Shown: piece by piece, positions 55,874-64,000 of the stretch | How the letters are laid out: every line of letters starts with the position of its first letter | How positions within the stretch are numbered: the first letter of the stretch is position 1 | Assembly (NCBI RefSeq): GCF_000250655.1 | Contig: NC_016935.1 | Coordinates: 6,032,001 to 6,096,000 of the forward strand | From: Paenibacillus mucilaginosus 3016 | Lineage (GTDB): Bacteria > Bacillota > Bacilli > Paenibacillales > NBRC-103111 | DNA length: 64,000 bases | Direction of reading: 5' to 3' | Made by a program: the position numbers and the translations under genes | Notes under the pieces: generated by a model | The model's database searches: none | Seen by the model: only the letters and a program-made list of their open reading frames with translations | Told to the model about the DNA's origin: nothing

Positions 55874-55892
55874 CCCCTTCCCTTCCCTTCCC
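55874..55892 (-). other. G-quadruplex-like motif
   Basis: On the minus strand four runs of three or four G are each separated by AA (GGGAAGGGAAGGGAAGGGG). It lies between the ricA terminator and the 54-residue gene, on that gene's coding strand, so a leader RNA would carry it. Confidence 0.65.
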
Positions 55893-55910
55893 TTCCTATC
55901 CGGGTGCAGC

Positions 55911-55959
55911 AAAAAGGACCGGCAGCCGCCCCTAGTCAGAGACAGCCCACCGGTCCTTA
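55911..55959 (-). terminator. terminator of the miaB-ricA operon
   Basis: On the minus strand AGGACCGG and CCGGTCCT pair around a loop of about 27 nt, followed by TTTT. 11 nt after the ricA stop. Confidence 0.8.
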
Positions 55960-55970
55960 TCGCCGTACAA

Positions 55971-56417
55971 TTACTCGCTGCAGCTTGAGGAGGCTTCCGC
56001 CTTGCCCTCTTCCACGTTGATCTTCTCCGAGATCGAATCCCGGATTACCGACATGACGAGCTGAAGAAGATAGTTGATATCTTCCTGCGACTGCTTGAAT
56101 TCGCTCACGATTGGAATCGAATCCAGCTGATCCTGCAGCTCGTCGACTTCCTTCTCGATCTTCTCGACCATCTTCTTGTTCTCGAAGGATTGGAAGGCCA
56201 CGATCTCCTTCTGCTTCTTCTTGATCGCGCTGATCAGCGTCTGAATCGAATCGTTGTTCGAAATCTGCCGCTCCGCCTTCTGGTAGAACTGGACCTCGTT
56301 CGATGTCGAGATCAGCTCGGCCAGTTCCCGCGCTTTGTTCAGAATATCCTCACGTACGATGAGTTCGGTATTCGTATACTGCTCCATGCCGCAGTTCGTA
56401 TATTTGATCTCTGCCAT
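55971..56417 (-). CDS. ricA: RicA (YmcA), YlbF/YmcA-family regulator
   Basis: 148-residue helical protein of the YlbF/YmcA family. ELAELISTSNEVQFYQKAER and FQSFENKKMVEKIEKEVDEL fit the core; Cys residues occur at the start (NCGM) and at the end (SSSCSE). In Bacillus subtilis RicA works with RicF and RicT, binds iron-sulfur clusters, steers RNase Y and promotes biofilm formation and sporulation. The gene lies 24 nt after miaB, the same order as in Bacillus. The ymdB and spoVS genes nearby belong to the same conserved neighbourhood. Confidence 0.88.
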   Translation of the reverse strand: MAEIKYTNCGMEQYTNTELIVREDILNKARELAELISTSNEVQFYQKAERQISNNDSIQTLISAIKKKQKEIVAFQSFENKKMVEKIEKEVDELQDQLDSIPIVSEFKQSQEDINYLLQLVMSVIRDSISEKINVEEGKAEASSSCSE

Positions 56418-56441
56418 TGCCGCGCACGCCCCTACTTTTTC

Positions 56442-57914
56442 TTATTGTACTACGGCCTGCTGCACCCAATCCCCTTTGATATAAAAGGTCGGTGCGTCCG
56501 TAATATGCACTTGTACCAGCCGGCCGACCAGTTCCTCCGGGCCTTCAAAATGCACAAGCTTGTTCGTCCGTGTCCGCCCCGCGAGCACCCGGTCATTGTT
56601 CTTGCTGACGCCTTCGACGAACACCTCCACGGTCTGGCCGAGAAGCTTCTCGTTGCTGCGCTTCATATTCTCGCTCAGCACGTCGTTCAGCCTGCGCAGG
56701 CGCCGGCTTTTTACGTCCTGAGGCACCGTGTCTTCCATCCCGGCAGCCGGAGTGCCCTCCCGCGGAGAATAGATGAAGGTAAAGGCAAAATCGTACCCGA
56801 CCTCCCGTACCAGCGCCACGGTTTCCTCGAACTGCTCCTCGGTTTCTCCCGGGAAGCCGACGATGAAGTCGCTTGTCAGCACGACATCCGGAATGGCCGC
56901 CTTGATCTTGGCCACCAGCTCCAGGTACTGCTCCCGGGTATACTTGCGGCTCATCCGCTTCAGCACTTCATTGCTTCCCGACTGCACCGGCAGGTGGATA
57001 TGCTCCATCAGGTTGCCCTTCTGCGCCAGCACCTCGATCAGATGGTCGTCGAAGTCCCGCGGATGGCTCGTGGTGAAGCGCACTCTCGGAATGTCGATCT
57101 TGCGGATATCGTCCATGAGGTCGCCGAACCGGTACTCCAGATCCTCGAAGTCCTTGCCGTATGCGTTCACATTCTGTCCGAGCAGCATCACTTCCTTGTA
57201 CCCTTGGCGCGCCAGCTCCCGCACCTCAGCAATGACATCCTCCGGCCGGCGGGAACGCTCCTTGCCGCGCGTATAAGGGACGATGCAGTACGTACAGAAC
57301 TTGTCGCAGCCGTACATGATGTTGACCCAGGCTTTGAGCCCTTCGCGCTTCTTCGGCAGGTTCTCGATGATGTCGCCTTCTTTGGACCACACCTCGATGA
57401 CCATTTCCTTGCTGAACATCGCTTCTTTAACCAGGAAAGGCAGGCGGTGAATGTTGTGCGTTCCGAAGATAAGATCCACGAACGGATGTTTTTTCAGAAT
57501 GCGGTTCACCGTCGCCTCTTCCTGGGACATACAGCCGCATACGCCCAGCAGCAGGGAAGGCTTCTCGGTCTTGAGGTGCTTGAGGTGGCCGAGCTCGCCG
57601 AACACCTTATCTTCCGCGTTCTCACGGACGGCACAGGTATTGAGCAGGATGATGTCCGCCTGCCTGCGGTCTTCGGTGGCCCGGTAGCCCAGTCCCTCGA
57701 GCAGCCCCTTGATCGTCTCCGTATCATGCTCGTTCATCTGGCAGCCGTACGTCTGTATCAGATAATACTTGTCCCGCCCGAGTTCTCGCAGTTCCTCCGG
57801 GATACTGAAGTCGTAATGCACCGTGATGTCTTCCTTGCCCCGCTTTTTCGCGTCACTCAGAGAGGGTGGTTGAAAATATATCGAATAATCTTTAGCCTTC
57901 GATTGAGTCGTCAT
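56442..57914 (-). CDS. miaB: tRNA methylthiotransferase MiaB
   Basis: 490-residue radical SAM enzyme that adds the 2-methylthio group to i6A37 of tRNAs. The N-terminal domain holds three cluster Cys in [24 protein letters not shown] and GVCGCMSQ; the radical SAM motif is [17 protein letters not shown]; the C-terminal TRAM domain ends the protein ([13 protein letters not shown]). The first 50 residues are an extension usual in Bacillales. AGGAGG lies 11 nt before the ATG, and a promoter lies 57 nt upstream. Confidence 0.97.
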   Translation of the reverse strand: MTTQSKAKDYSIYFQPPSLSDAKKRGKEDITVHYDFSIPEELRELGRDKYYLIQTYGCQMNEHDTETIKGLLEGLGYRATEDRRQADIILLNTCAVRENAEDKVFGELGHLKHLKTEKPSLLLGVCGCMSQEEATVNRILKKHPFVDLIFGTHNIHRLPFLVKEAMFSKEMVIEVWSKEGDIIENLPKKREGLKAWVNIMYGCDKFCTYCIVPYTRGKERSRRPEDVIAEVRELARQGYKEVMLLGQNVNAYGKDFEDLEYRFGDLMDDIRKIDIPRVRFTTSHPRDFDDHLIEVLAQKGNLMEHIHLPVQSGSNEVLKRMSRKYTREQYLELVAKIKAAIPDVVLTSDFIVGFPGETEEQFEETVALVREVGYDFAFTFIYSPREGTPAAGMEDTVPQDVKSRRLRRLNDVLSENMKRSNEKLLGQTVEVFVEGVSKNNDRVLAGRTRTNKLVHFEGPEELVGRLVQVHITDAPTFYIKGDWVQQAVVQ

Positions 57915-57970
57915 AGATTCCGTTTCCTCCTGAAGCCAGCCGTGCGGCCCATGCCGTGATTAACCCTTCC

Positions 57971-58000
57971 ATTATAGCATTGACCGAGCCGGCATTTCAA
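57971..58000 (-). promoter_or_regulatory. putative promoter of miaB-ricA
   Basis: On the minus strand TTGAAA, an 18-nt spacer and TATAAT, 57 nt before the miaB start. Confidence 0.6.
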
Positions 58001-58015
58001 AAAGAAAACGGAAGA

Positions 58016-58585
58016 TTAAGACAGAATTTCGGCCTCGTCCCCGTTCTTGACGCCGGCTGCATTCGCTTCATCCGTGTCGATATGCATGTCGAGCGCGTAT
58101 TGATCGGATACCCGCGCCACCACTTCCTCGAAAATCACAGCGCGCTCTCCGCCTACGCGGACCGTCAGCTTCTGCTTGTCCTGGATGCCCCAGCGTGCCG
58201 CATCTTCCGTATGGAAGTGAATGTGGCGGGCCGCTACGATGACCCCCTCTTCGATCTCCACTTCGCCGGCCGGACCGACGAGCTTGATGCCCGGCGTGCC
58301 TGCAATGTTGCCGGACTCTCTCACCGGCGGGTTAACCCCCAGGGAGAACGCATCCGTGCGGGACACTTCGAGCTGGGTTTTGCCGCGGGCCGGCCCCAGA
58401 ATGCGGACCTTGTCGAACTTGCCCTTCGGTCCGATAACCGCTACCGTCTCTTCCGCCGCGAATTGGCCGGGCTGGGACAGGTCCTTGAGCACTTTGAGTT
58501 CATAGCCGGCGCCGAACAAAGCTGCGATATGATCAACGGACAAGTGAATATGTCTGGCGGATACGCCTACTGGTACTTTTTTCAT
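58016..58585 (-). CDS. phosphate acyltransferase, PduL type
   Basis: 189-residue PduL enzyme that exchanges acyl-CoA and phosphate to give acyl phosphate and CoA. Two beta-barrel halves each carry the metal His motifs: VGVSARHIHLS near residue 10 and VIVAARHIHFHTEDA near residue 120. There is no N-terminal encapsulation peptide and no microcompartment gene nearby, so it is a free cytoplasmic form. It lies directly downstream of 2-oxoacid:ferredoxin oxidoreductase genes, after their terminator, with a -10 TATAAT at 58634-58639 and an AAGGAG site of its own. Confidence 0.88.
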   Translation of the reverse strand: MKKVPVGVSARHIHLSVDHIAALFGAGYELKVLKDLSQPGQFAAEETVAVIGPKGKFDKVRILGPARGKTQLEVSRTDAFSLGVNPPVRESGNIAGTPGIKLVGPAGEVEIEEGVIVAARHIHFHTEDAARWGIQDKQKLTVRVGGERAVIFEEVVARVSDQYALDMHIDTDEANAAGVKNGDEAEILS

Positions 58586-58652
58586 AGTATGGTTTCTCTC
58601 CTTATTATGCCAACTGGCTTCTTTCTATTCCATTATACCCATAACCAAGACA

Positions 58653-58682
58653 AAAAGCATACGGCCGGGGCCGTATGCTTCG
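58653..58682 (-). terminator. terminator of the oxidoreductase operon
   Basis: On the minus strand AGCATACGGCC and GGCCGTATGCT form an 11-bp stem with loop CC, followed by TTTT. 16 nt after the beta-subunit stop. Confidence 0.88.
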
Positions 58683-58697
58683 AAGACTGTCAACAAA

Positions 58698-59564
58698 TTA
58701 TTTGAATTCCGCCACCAATTTTTCAAATTCCTGCTCGGTGAGGGCAATGTTCTGTTTTGCCAGACCTTCAGGCTTGAAGCCGGTAACGAGGTCCTCGTAG
58801 CTTTTCTTGGACTTGTCCTGATAGATCAGGCCGGTTACCAGGGAGTTAGTCTCCATGATCTTCGTCATAGCCGATACACGGTTGGACGGATCGTAGTCCG
58901 GCGTTTCTTCCAGATCGACGATATGCTCCTTGAACCACTCGTACGTATTCACTTTGTTGAACGTGACGCAAGGCGAGAACACGTTAATGAAGGAGAAGCC
59001 TTTGTGCTTCATGCCTTCCTCGATCAGGTGCGTCAGCTGCTTCAGGTTGCTCGAGAACGACTGGGCCACGAAGGTTGCGCCGGCTGCGAGTGCCACTTCC
59101 AGCGGAGACAGGGCGGACTCGATCGAACCGGACGGTGTGGACTTCGTCTTGAAGCCTTCTGCGCTTCGCGGCGAAGTTTGGCCCTTCGTCAGACCGTAAA
59201 TCTGGTTATCCATGACGATGTACGTCATGTCGATGTTGCGGCGGATCGCATGGACCGTGTGGCCCATACCGATCGCGAAGCCGTCGCCGTCGCCGCCTGC
59301 AGCGATAACCGTCAGTTCACGGTTCGCCATCTTGAGGCCTTGGGCGATCGGCAGGGAACGGCCGTGTACGCCGTGGAAGCCGTAAGCGTTGATGTAGCCC
59401 GAGATCCGGCCCGAGCAGCCGATCCCCGAAACAACGCCGAGCTGTTCCGGCTCCAAACCTACGTTGGCTGCCGCTCTTTGGATCGCAGCTTGGACGGAGA
59501 AGTCGCCGCAGCCTGGGCACCAGTTCGGTTTGATATTGTTACGGAAATCTTTTAACGTTGCCAT
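58698..59564 (-). CDS. 2-oxoacid:ferredoxin oxidoreductase, beta subunit
   Basis: 288-residue thiamine diphosphate subunit. It starts MATLKDFRNNIKPNWCPGCG; the CPGCGDF motif, GIGCSGRISGYI and the thiamine-binding GGDGDGFAIGMGHTVHAIRR are visible. With the alpha subunit it forms acyl-CoA from a 2-oxoacid while reducing ferredoxin, as 2-oxoglutarate:ferredoxin oxidoreductase (KorB) does in this organism group. The start at 59564 follows GGAG, and the gene overlaps the alpha gene by 13 nt. Whether the substrate is 2-oxoglutarate or pyruvate is not decided by sequence. Confidence 0.92.
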   Translation of the reverse strand: MATLKDFRNNIKPNWCPGCGDFSVQAAIQRAAANVGLEPEQLGVVSGIGCSGRISGYINAYGFHGVHGRSLPIAQGLKMANRELTVIAAGGDGDGFAIGMGHTVHAIRRNIDMTYIVMDNQIYGLTKGQTSPRSAEGFKTKSTPSGSIESALSPLEVALAAGATFVAQSFSSNLKQLTHLIEEGMKHKGFSFINVFSPCVTFNKVNTYEWFKEHIVDLEETPDYDPSNRVSAMTKIMETNSLVTGLIYQDKSKKSYEDLVTGFKPEGLAKQNIALTEQEFEKLVAEFK

Positions 59565-61309
59565 ACAAGGTTCAGCTCCTGACAATATTTAGTGATTTCA
59601 GCAGGCAAGAAAGGATTACCGTTGTATTTCAGCATGCTGTTCAATTTATCGGCATAGCCAACGTTCAACTTGATAAGGGAAGCAAGTTGACCCGTGGCAT
59701 TATTCTCAACAACCACCACTTGCTTGGCTTTCTCGAGATACGGCGCAAGCTCTTCTGTCGGGAACGGGTGCAGCAGGCGAACCGTGATGTGGTTCGACTT
59801 CACGCCGCTTGCATCCAGACGGCGTCTTGCTTCGTCAATCGTACCGCCTGTGGAGCCCATGCCGATGATGAGCAGATCCGGATTCTCGTGAGGAGCGTCC
59901 ACCTTGATCGGGTCCGTTACCTTCTTCGATACGGTCTTGATCTTGTTCATCCGCTTATCCATCATCTTCTTGCGGTTCTCAGGGCTCTCGGACGGACGGC
60001 CTTCCTGGTCATGCTCTACGCCGGTTACATGGTGGAGACCATATTTTTGGCCAGGGATGACACGCGGGGAAATGCCGTTCTCCGTGAACTCGTAACGCTT
60101 GAAGAGCTTGTTCTCTTCGTTCGGCTGCAGTTCGCCCTGCTGGAGGGTGCCGCGCTCGATCGTGACTTTCTTGAAGTCAAGCGGTTCGGCGGTCTGCTTG
60201 CCGAGGGACAGCTGAAGGTCCGTCAGAAGGATGACCGGCACCTGGTAGATCTCCGCCAGGTTGAACGCTTCGATCGTATCGTAGAAGCACTCTTCAATGG
60301 TGGACGGGGAGAGAACGATCTTCGGAATCTCACCGTGCGTGCCGTAGATCATCGCGAGAACGTCGGATTGCTCCTGCTTCGTAGGAAGACCCGTACTTGG
60401 ACCGCCGCGCTGCGTATCGACGATAACGACAGGCGTCTCGGTCATGCCTGCCAGGCCGATCGCTTCCATCATGAGGGAGAGACCAGGACCTGCGGATGCC
60501 GTCAGGGCGCGTACGCCGCCGTAGTTGGCGCCAATCGCCATCGTACATGCTGCGATCTCGTCTTCGGTCTGGATGACCGTACCGCCGAACTTCGGCAGCG
60601 TCTTGATCAGGTATTCCATAACTTCGGAGGCCGGTGTGATCGGGTAAGCCGGCATGAAGCGGCAGCCTGCTGCAACAGCGCCGAGGCCGATCGCATCGTT
60701 ACCGATCATGAACAGCTTCTGTCTGCCGTCGGCAGGCTCGAGCTGGAATTCCGGCAGAGGACCGCCGTTGAGCTCCAGGACGAATTCTGCGGCTTTGCGG
60801 ACCGCTTCGATGTTCTTCTCAACGACAGCGGCGCCTTTACGGCCGAATTCTTCTTCTACTGCTTTATTAAACACTTCAAGCGGCAGGCCGAGCAGAGCCC
60901 AGGATGCGCCGGAAGCAGCCATATTCTTAAACAGGGACGTGCCGAGTTCTTCTGCAATTGCCGTAATCGGTACAGGGAACAGTCTTGCTTTGATACCTTC
61001 CGGAACAACCGGGTTTACTTTCGCATCGGCGATGATGACGCCGTTCTCACGCAGCTCATGTGCATTTACATCGATGGTTTCTTGGTCAAACGCGACGAGG
61101 ATGTCGAGATCGTCGGAAATGGCACGAATCGGTTTCGTACTGATTCTGATTTTGTTGTTTGTGTGTCCGCCCTTGATCCGCGAGGAAAAATGACGGTAGC
61201 CGTACAGGTAGTACCCCAGTCTGGTCAATGCCGTGGAAAAGATCTTATCCGTACTTTCCACGCCTTCCCCCTGTTGTCCTCCGACCTTCCAAGATAATTG
61301 GCTAATCAC
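59552..61309 (-). CDS. 2-oxoacid:ferredoxin oxidoreductase, alpha (gamma-alpha fused) subunit
   Basis: 585-residue subunit. Residues 1-180 form the gamma part (SWKVGGQQGEGVESTDKIFS, HFSSRIKGGHTNNKIRIS), the rest the pyrimidine-binding and transketolase C-terminal parts (FMPAYPITPASEVMEYL, ALTASAGPGLSLMMEAIGLA, VDTQRGGPSTGLPTKQEQSD). The GPST motif is the one seen in KorA. No ferredoxin-like 4Cys domain is present, so free ferredoxin is the acceptor. The long leader of about 200 nt contains a 7-bp hairpin and no gene. Confidence 0.92.
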   Translation of the reverse strand: MISQLSWKVGGQQGEGVESTDKIFSTALTRLGYYLYGYRHFSSRIKGGHTNNKIRISTKPIRAISDDLDILVAFDQETIDVNAHELRENGVIIADAKVNPVVPEGIKARLFPVPITAIAEELGTSLFKNMAASGASWALLGLPLEVFNKAVEEEFGRKGAAVVEKNIEAVRKAAEFVLELNGGPLPEFQLEPADGRQKLFMIGNDAIGLGAVAAGCRFMPAYPITPASEVMEYLIKTLPKFGGTVIQTEDEIAACTMAIGANYGGVRALTASAGPGLSLMMEAIGLAGMTETPVVIVDTQRGGPSTGLPTKQEQSDVLAMIYGTHGEIPKIVLSPSTIEECFYDTIEAFNLAEIYQVPVILLTDLQLSLGKQTAEPLDFKKVTIERGTLQQGELQPNEENKLFKRYEFTENGISPRVIPGQKYGLHHVTGVEHDQEGRPSESPENRKKMMDKRMNKIKTVSKKVTDPIKVDAPHENPDLLIIGMGSTGGTIDEARRRLDASGVKSNHITVRLLHPFPTEELAPYLEKAKQVVVVENNATGQLASLIKLNVGYADKLNSMLKYNGNPFLPAEITKYCQELNLVWQR

Positions 61310-61528
61310 CGTTGTCCACTCCTTTTGAATGTCGCTGACTTAAGCAGCTGAGCCCCAAAGCTCCCCGAAAGAGCTCATGTCTCTTTCAGTTGTCTCACAA
61401 ATTTTATGATGTCAAGAGGTAAAAAGCAAGAGATATTGGCAATTTTGAAAGATAGTTAATTTAGATCATATTCATACCGCTATGAGAATAGTTTGGTGCT
61501 CTTGCATCTTGGATCGGAATACGATCCA

Positions 61529-62479
61529 TCAGAACGGCGGCAGATGGCTGTGCAGGAAGGTATACCAGTTGCGGCTGAGAAACCCGGTTACCTGAGCTTC
61601 TGTATAGTGCTTGCGGAGCTCCTCTTCCAAACGGTTAAACTGCCCTGCGTGCTCGAGTCCCGGAATCCATTCGCTTATGCCGTCAAAATCCGATCCGAGC
61701 ACCACCCGGTCTACTCCGCCTAGGGAACAGATATGGTCGATATGCCTCACCAGCCCCGCAATCGAGGCCGGCTTCCCGCTCTCGACAAAGTAGGGTACGA
61801 ACGTGACCCCGATCCTTCCGTCCCTGCGGATAAGCTCTTCGAGCTGCCGGTCGTCGAGATTCCTCGGGTGACCGCACAGCGCTTTGGCGTTGGAATGAGT
61901 GGCGACGAACGGTCGCGGCGAGCTTGCGGCCAGGTCCCAGAACGAGGCTACGGACAAGTGGGACGCATCCAATAGAATGCCCAAATCCCCGCAATCTTTA
62001 ATAAAGCTTTTTCCCTTCCTCGAGAACCCTCCCCGGCGCGGCTCCAGAATCCCGTCGGCGGCCCAGTTGCCGTAATTCCAGGTCGGTCCGATCAGCCTGA
62101 CCCCCAGATGGTACAAGATTCGGGTATAGAGGGGAGAAGCGTTCAGCGCATCCGCTCCTTCGAGCGTCAGCAGCCCTCCGATCTCCTGCCCTCCCATCAC
62201 TTCCTCGAGATCTAGGCGGGTGCGCACCAGCCGGAGCTTGCCCTGGCGCTCCACTTGCCTGTGGAAGATGTCGATATACTCCAAGTAATGGTCAAATCGC
62301 GCCTCCGTTATACGTTCGGGCAGGTAGATTGCAAAAAACTGCAGCTTCACATGGGAGCCGCGCAGCCGGGAATAGGTGACGTCCAGCCGGCCCTCCTTCG
62401 GGTCGTGGAAGTCGATCGCAGGGTTGTTGTACAGCTTGAGCAGGACGTCGCAGTGGCCGTCGATCACAGGGGTTTTCAT
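61529..62479 (-). CDS. membrane dipeptidase family protein (peptidase M19)
   Basis: 316-residue zinc-dependent dipeptidase. Metal and catalytic motifs: VIDGHCDVLLKL, LLTLEGADALN, LDASHLSVASFWD, FVATHSNAKAL and VLGSDFDGISEW. The family cleaves dipeptides and related compounds, and bacterial members often act on D-amino-acid dipeptides. No signal peptide, so it is cytoplasmic. It lies between spoVS and the oxidoreductase operon, as in other Paenibacillus-type genomes; a role in spore or wall peptide turnover is possible but unproven. Confidence 0.92.
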   Translation of the reverse strand: MKTPVIDGHCDVLLKLYNNPAIDFHDPKEGRLDVTYSRLRGSHVKLQFFAIYLPERITEARFDHYLEYIDIFHRQVERQGKLRLVRTRLDLEEVMGGQEIGGLLTLEGADALNASPLYTRILYHLGVRLIGPTWNYGNWAADGILEPRRGGFSRKGKSFIKDCGDLGILLDASHLSVASFWDLAASSPRPFVATHSNAKALCGHPRNLDDRQLEELIRRDGRIGVTFVPYFVESGKPASIAGLVRHIDHICSLGGVDRVVLGSDFDGISEWIPGLEHAGQFNRLEEELRKHYTEAQVTGFLSRNWYTFLHSHLPPF

Positions 62480-62692
62480 GGGGTTCCCGGTCTCCCTTCG
62501 TCATACCGCAGGATAGGCGAACAGAACAAAAAACCTGTCTACGGAGTAAACAGGACGTTTCGGGTACTTGGATGAGGTAGATTATCTTTCGTCGTAAGAG
62601 GAAGTATGAACAATAGCGGCATCATTCGGTCAGAGATACTGCGAGATGGAACCAGCCGTACGGCACGGAACAGAGCAGCCGCCCTCGCCGGA

Positions 62693-62953
62693 TTAGCGCG
62701 GCTCCACAATCAATTTGATGGCGGTCCGGTCTTCCCCATCGATCACAATATCGGTAAACGCCGGTATGCAAATCAGATCAACCCCGCTGGGAGCAACGAA
62801 TCCTCGTGCAATAGCTACTGCTTTGATTGCTTGATTGAGCGCTCCTGCCCCGATGGCCTGGAGCTCCGCAGCCCCGCGTTCACGCAACACCCCCGCCAAT
62901 GCGCCGGCTACGGAATTTGGATTGGATTTTGCTGAAACTTTTAATACTTCCAT
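62693..62953 (-). CDS. spoVS: stage V sporulation protein S
   Basis: 86 residues: MEVLKVSAKSNPNSVAGALA, GAGALNQAIKAVAIARGFVA and PSGVDLICIPAFTDI are the near-invariant SpoVS/Alba-like sequence. Small nucleic-acid-binding-type protein that affects septation and coat assembly in sporulation. The start at 62953 follows GAGGAGG. A sigma-H-like promoter lies upstream, consistent with early sporulation expression. Confidence 0.96.
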   Translation of the reverse strand: MEVLKVSAKSNPNSVAGALAGVLRERGAAELQAIGAGALNQAIKAVAIARGFVAPSGVDLICIPAFTDIVIDGEDRTAIKLIVEPR

Positions 62954-62998
62954 GAAAGTACCTCCTCGGGAATGATGATTGCTTCCGGTATTAATCAT

Positions 62999-63026
62999 AT
63001 TCTAGGAATTTAAAGTTAATTCCTTC
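62999..63026 (-). promoter_or_regulatory. putative sigma-H promoter of spoVS
   Basis: On the minus strand GAAGGAATT, a 12-nt spacer and CTAGAAT. The sigma-H consensus is RNAGGAWWW, 11-12 nt, RNNGAAT; only the first base of the -10 deviates. About 45 nt before the start codon. Confidence 0.65.
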
Positions 63027-63097
63027 TGTCCGAAGAGAGTATGTTCGAAAAGTTTTGAATTTTTCGTCAATTCACATATAGACCGGCTTCCCTCTCG

Positions 63098-63893
63098 TTA
63101 TTCAAACATTACCGCATCTTCGTCCTTGCGAATCAGCTGAATTTTGCGGCCGAGTCCCGTAGCCGGATCGAGATCGATGACCACCGCGTGAAAATGCCAC
63201 TTGCCTTCGTCCACCACAAACCGCATCGGCAGCTGGGTCATGAACTTCTTCATGACGGCGGTCCGCTCCATGCCGAGGGATGCCGTCGCGCGGCCCCACC
63301 ATGCCCACATCGGTCACGTAGGCTGTGCCCTGCGGGAAGATGCGCTCGTCATGCGTCTGCACGTGCGTATGGGTGCCCACCACCGCGGATGCCTTCCCGT
63401 CGAGATGCCATCCCATGGCGAGCTTCTCGGAGGTCACTTCGGCGTGGAAGTCGACGAATACGTACTTCGTGCGCTTCTTCGCCTGTGCCACCAGCTCGCT
63501 GGCCTTCTCGAACGGGCAGTCGAGCGGCGGGAGGAAGGTACGCCCCTGGAGGTTGATGACGGCGAGCTCGGCCTCTTTGGTCTTGATGTACATGATGCCG
63601 CGGCCCGGTGTGCCCGCCGGGAAGTTCGCCGGCCGGACCATCCGCTCTTCCTTGTCGATGAAGTCGAAGATCTCCTTCTGGTCCCACGTGTGGTTGCCCA
63701 TCGTGATGCCGTGCACGCCCATCTCGTACAGTTCCTTCGTGATGGCCTGCGTGATGCCGCGGCCCGCCGCCGCGTTCTCGCCGTTGGCAATGATCCACGT
63801 CGGGTTGTATTTGGATTTGAGGCCCGGCAGACAAGCCTTGAGTGCCTTGCGGCCGACGGAGCCTACAATGTCACCGATGAATAATAATCTCAT
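63098..63893 (-). CDS. ymdB: YmdB-family metallophosphodiesterase (one frame break)
   Basis: About 264 residues, cytoplasmic. It starts MRLLFIGDIVGSVGRKALKA; metal motifs WIIANGENAAAG, GITMGNHTWDQKEIFDFI, VFVDFHAEVTSEK and VVGTHTHVQTHDE are intact. The family hydrolyses cyclic nucleotides and controls the choice between biofilm and motility in Bacillus. The frame breaks at a run of three C on the minus strand (plus-strand GGG 63277-63279). Removing one base gives GPRDGILGMERTAVMKKFMT and a stop at 63098. Upstream sequence to the window end holds no gene start. Confidence 0.9.
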
Positions 63894-64000
63894 ATGGGGT
63901 TATTCTCCTTTAAAGTTTTTCTACATCCCCCCTCTTTCCCCCTTCTCCAGAGAAGGGGGAGGACCGGGCGCTCCGCCCCTGGACCCCGGAAGGGCGCGAA

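Noticed and set aside
59558-61297. 579-codon open frame opposite the alpha subunit
   Set aside because: Shadow of a clear 2-oxoacid:ferredoxin oxidoreductase gene.
61355-61390. Hairpin GAAAGAG/CTCTTTC in the leader of the oxidoreductase operon as a riboswitch
   Set aside because: Only a 7-bp stem without any conserved riboswitch core.
63936-63962. GC-rich hairpin CCCCCTTCTC/GAAGGGGG near the window end as terminator
   Set aside because: No T tract follows on either strand, and the gene it might serve lies outside the window.

Overview
The window reads as chromosomal DNA of an endospore-forming, high-G+C member of the Bacillales, most likely a Paenibacillus-type organism. Evidence: a tricistronic GerA/GerC/GerB germination operon, SpoVS, YmdB, RicA(YmcA) next to MiaB, YwbE, YmaF and DUF2536 proteins, a KinB-like sensor kinase, an LplB/LplC/LipO-type sugar ABC transporter with a YesM/YesN pair, and a copper-amine-oxidase-N-type domain on a secreted phosphatase. 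Strong ribosome binding sites (GGAGG) and T-tailed hairpin terminators are typical of Firmicutes. No rRNA, tRNA, IS element, prophage or CRISPR array was recognised.

Layout. 1-3.2 kb: MacB/FtsX-type ABC exporter (permease cut by the window edge, with a His-rich repeat) and a secreted alkaline phosphatase with a PHO-box-like leader. 3.4-5.5 kb: NAD salvage (pncB and a nicotinamidase-like gene). 5.8-8.3 kb: HelD, with a promoter/terminator pair on the opposite strand that may make a small RNA. 8.6-11.5 kb: three GNAT acetyltransferases and small membrane or unknown proteins. 11.8-18.1 kb: a HlyB/HlyD-like type I secretion pair followed by a gene for a very large secreted protein. 18.5-21.7 kb: a HIS6-type HisA, a lipoprotein esterase, a GNAT protein and a lipoprotein. 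21.9-29.2 kb: a sugar-oligomer ABC system with its two-component regulators. 29.4-36.0 kb: DUF2536 gene, sporulation-type kinase, VanZ-like gene, and the ger operon with a sigma-G-like promoter. 36.2-44.6 kb: a complete Amadori-product locus (SIS deglycase, secreted asparaginase, FrlC-like epimerase, ABC importer, PfkB kinase, GntR regulator) that resembles the Salmonella fructose-asparagine (fra) locus joined to frl genes. 44.8-50.6 kb: Crh-like protein, HrpB, split chromate transporter, YmaF. 50.7-55.8 kb: YwbE, a FixH/SafE/FixI-like copper module, NikR and a 54-residue protein. 56-64 kb: ricA, miaB, PduL, 2-oxoacid:ferredoxin oxidoreductase (alpha and beta), dipeptidase, spoVS with a sigma-H-like promoter, and ymdB.

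Nine genes carry a single-base frame break, nearly all in or beside a short homopolymer. Seven are cured by removing one base and two by adding one. This pattern points to sequencing or assembly indels rather than nine decayed genes, so these genes are annotated full length with the break noted.

The best candidate for new biology is the 36-45 kb locus. A secreted asparaginase sits inside an operon for uptake and breakdown of fructosamines, and a recurring TGWTGTTATA element lies upstream of three of its transcription units, with a weaker copy upstream of the regulator. A second candidate is the type I secretion-like operon in an organism that should have no outer membrane.
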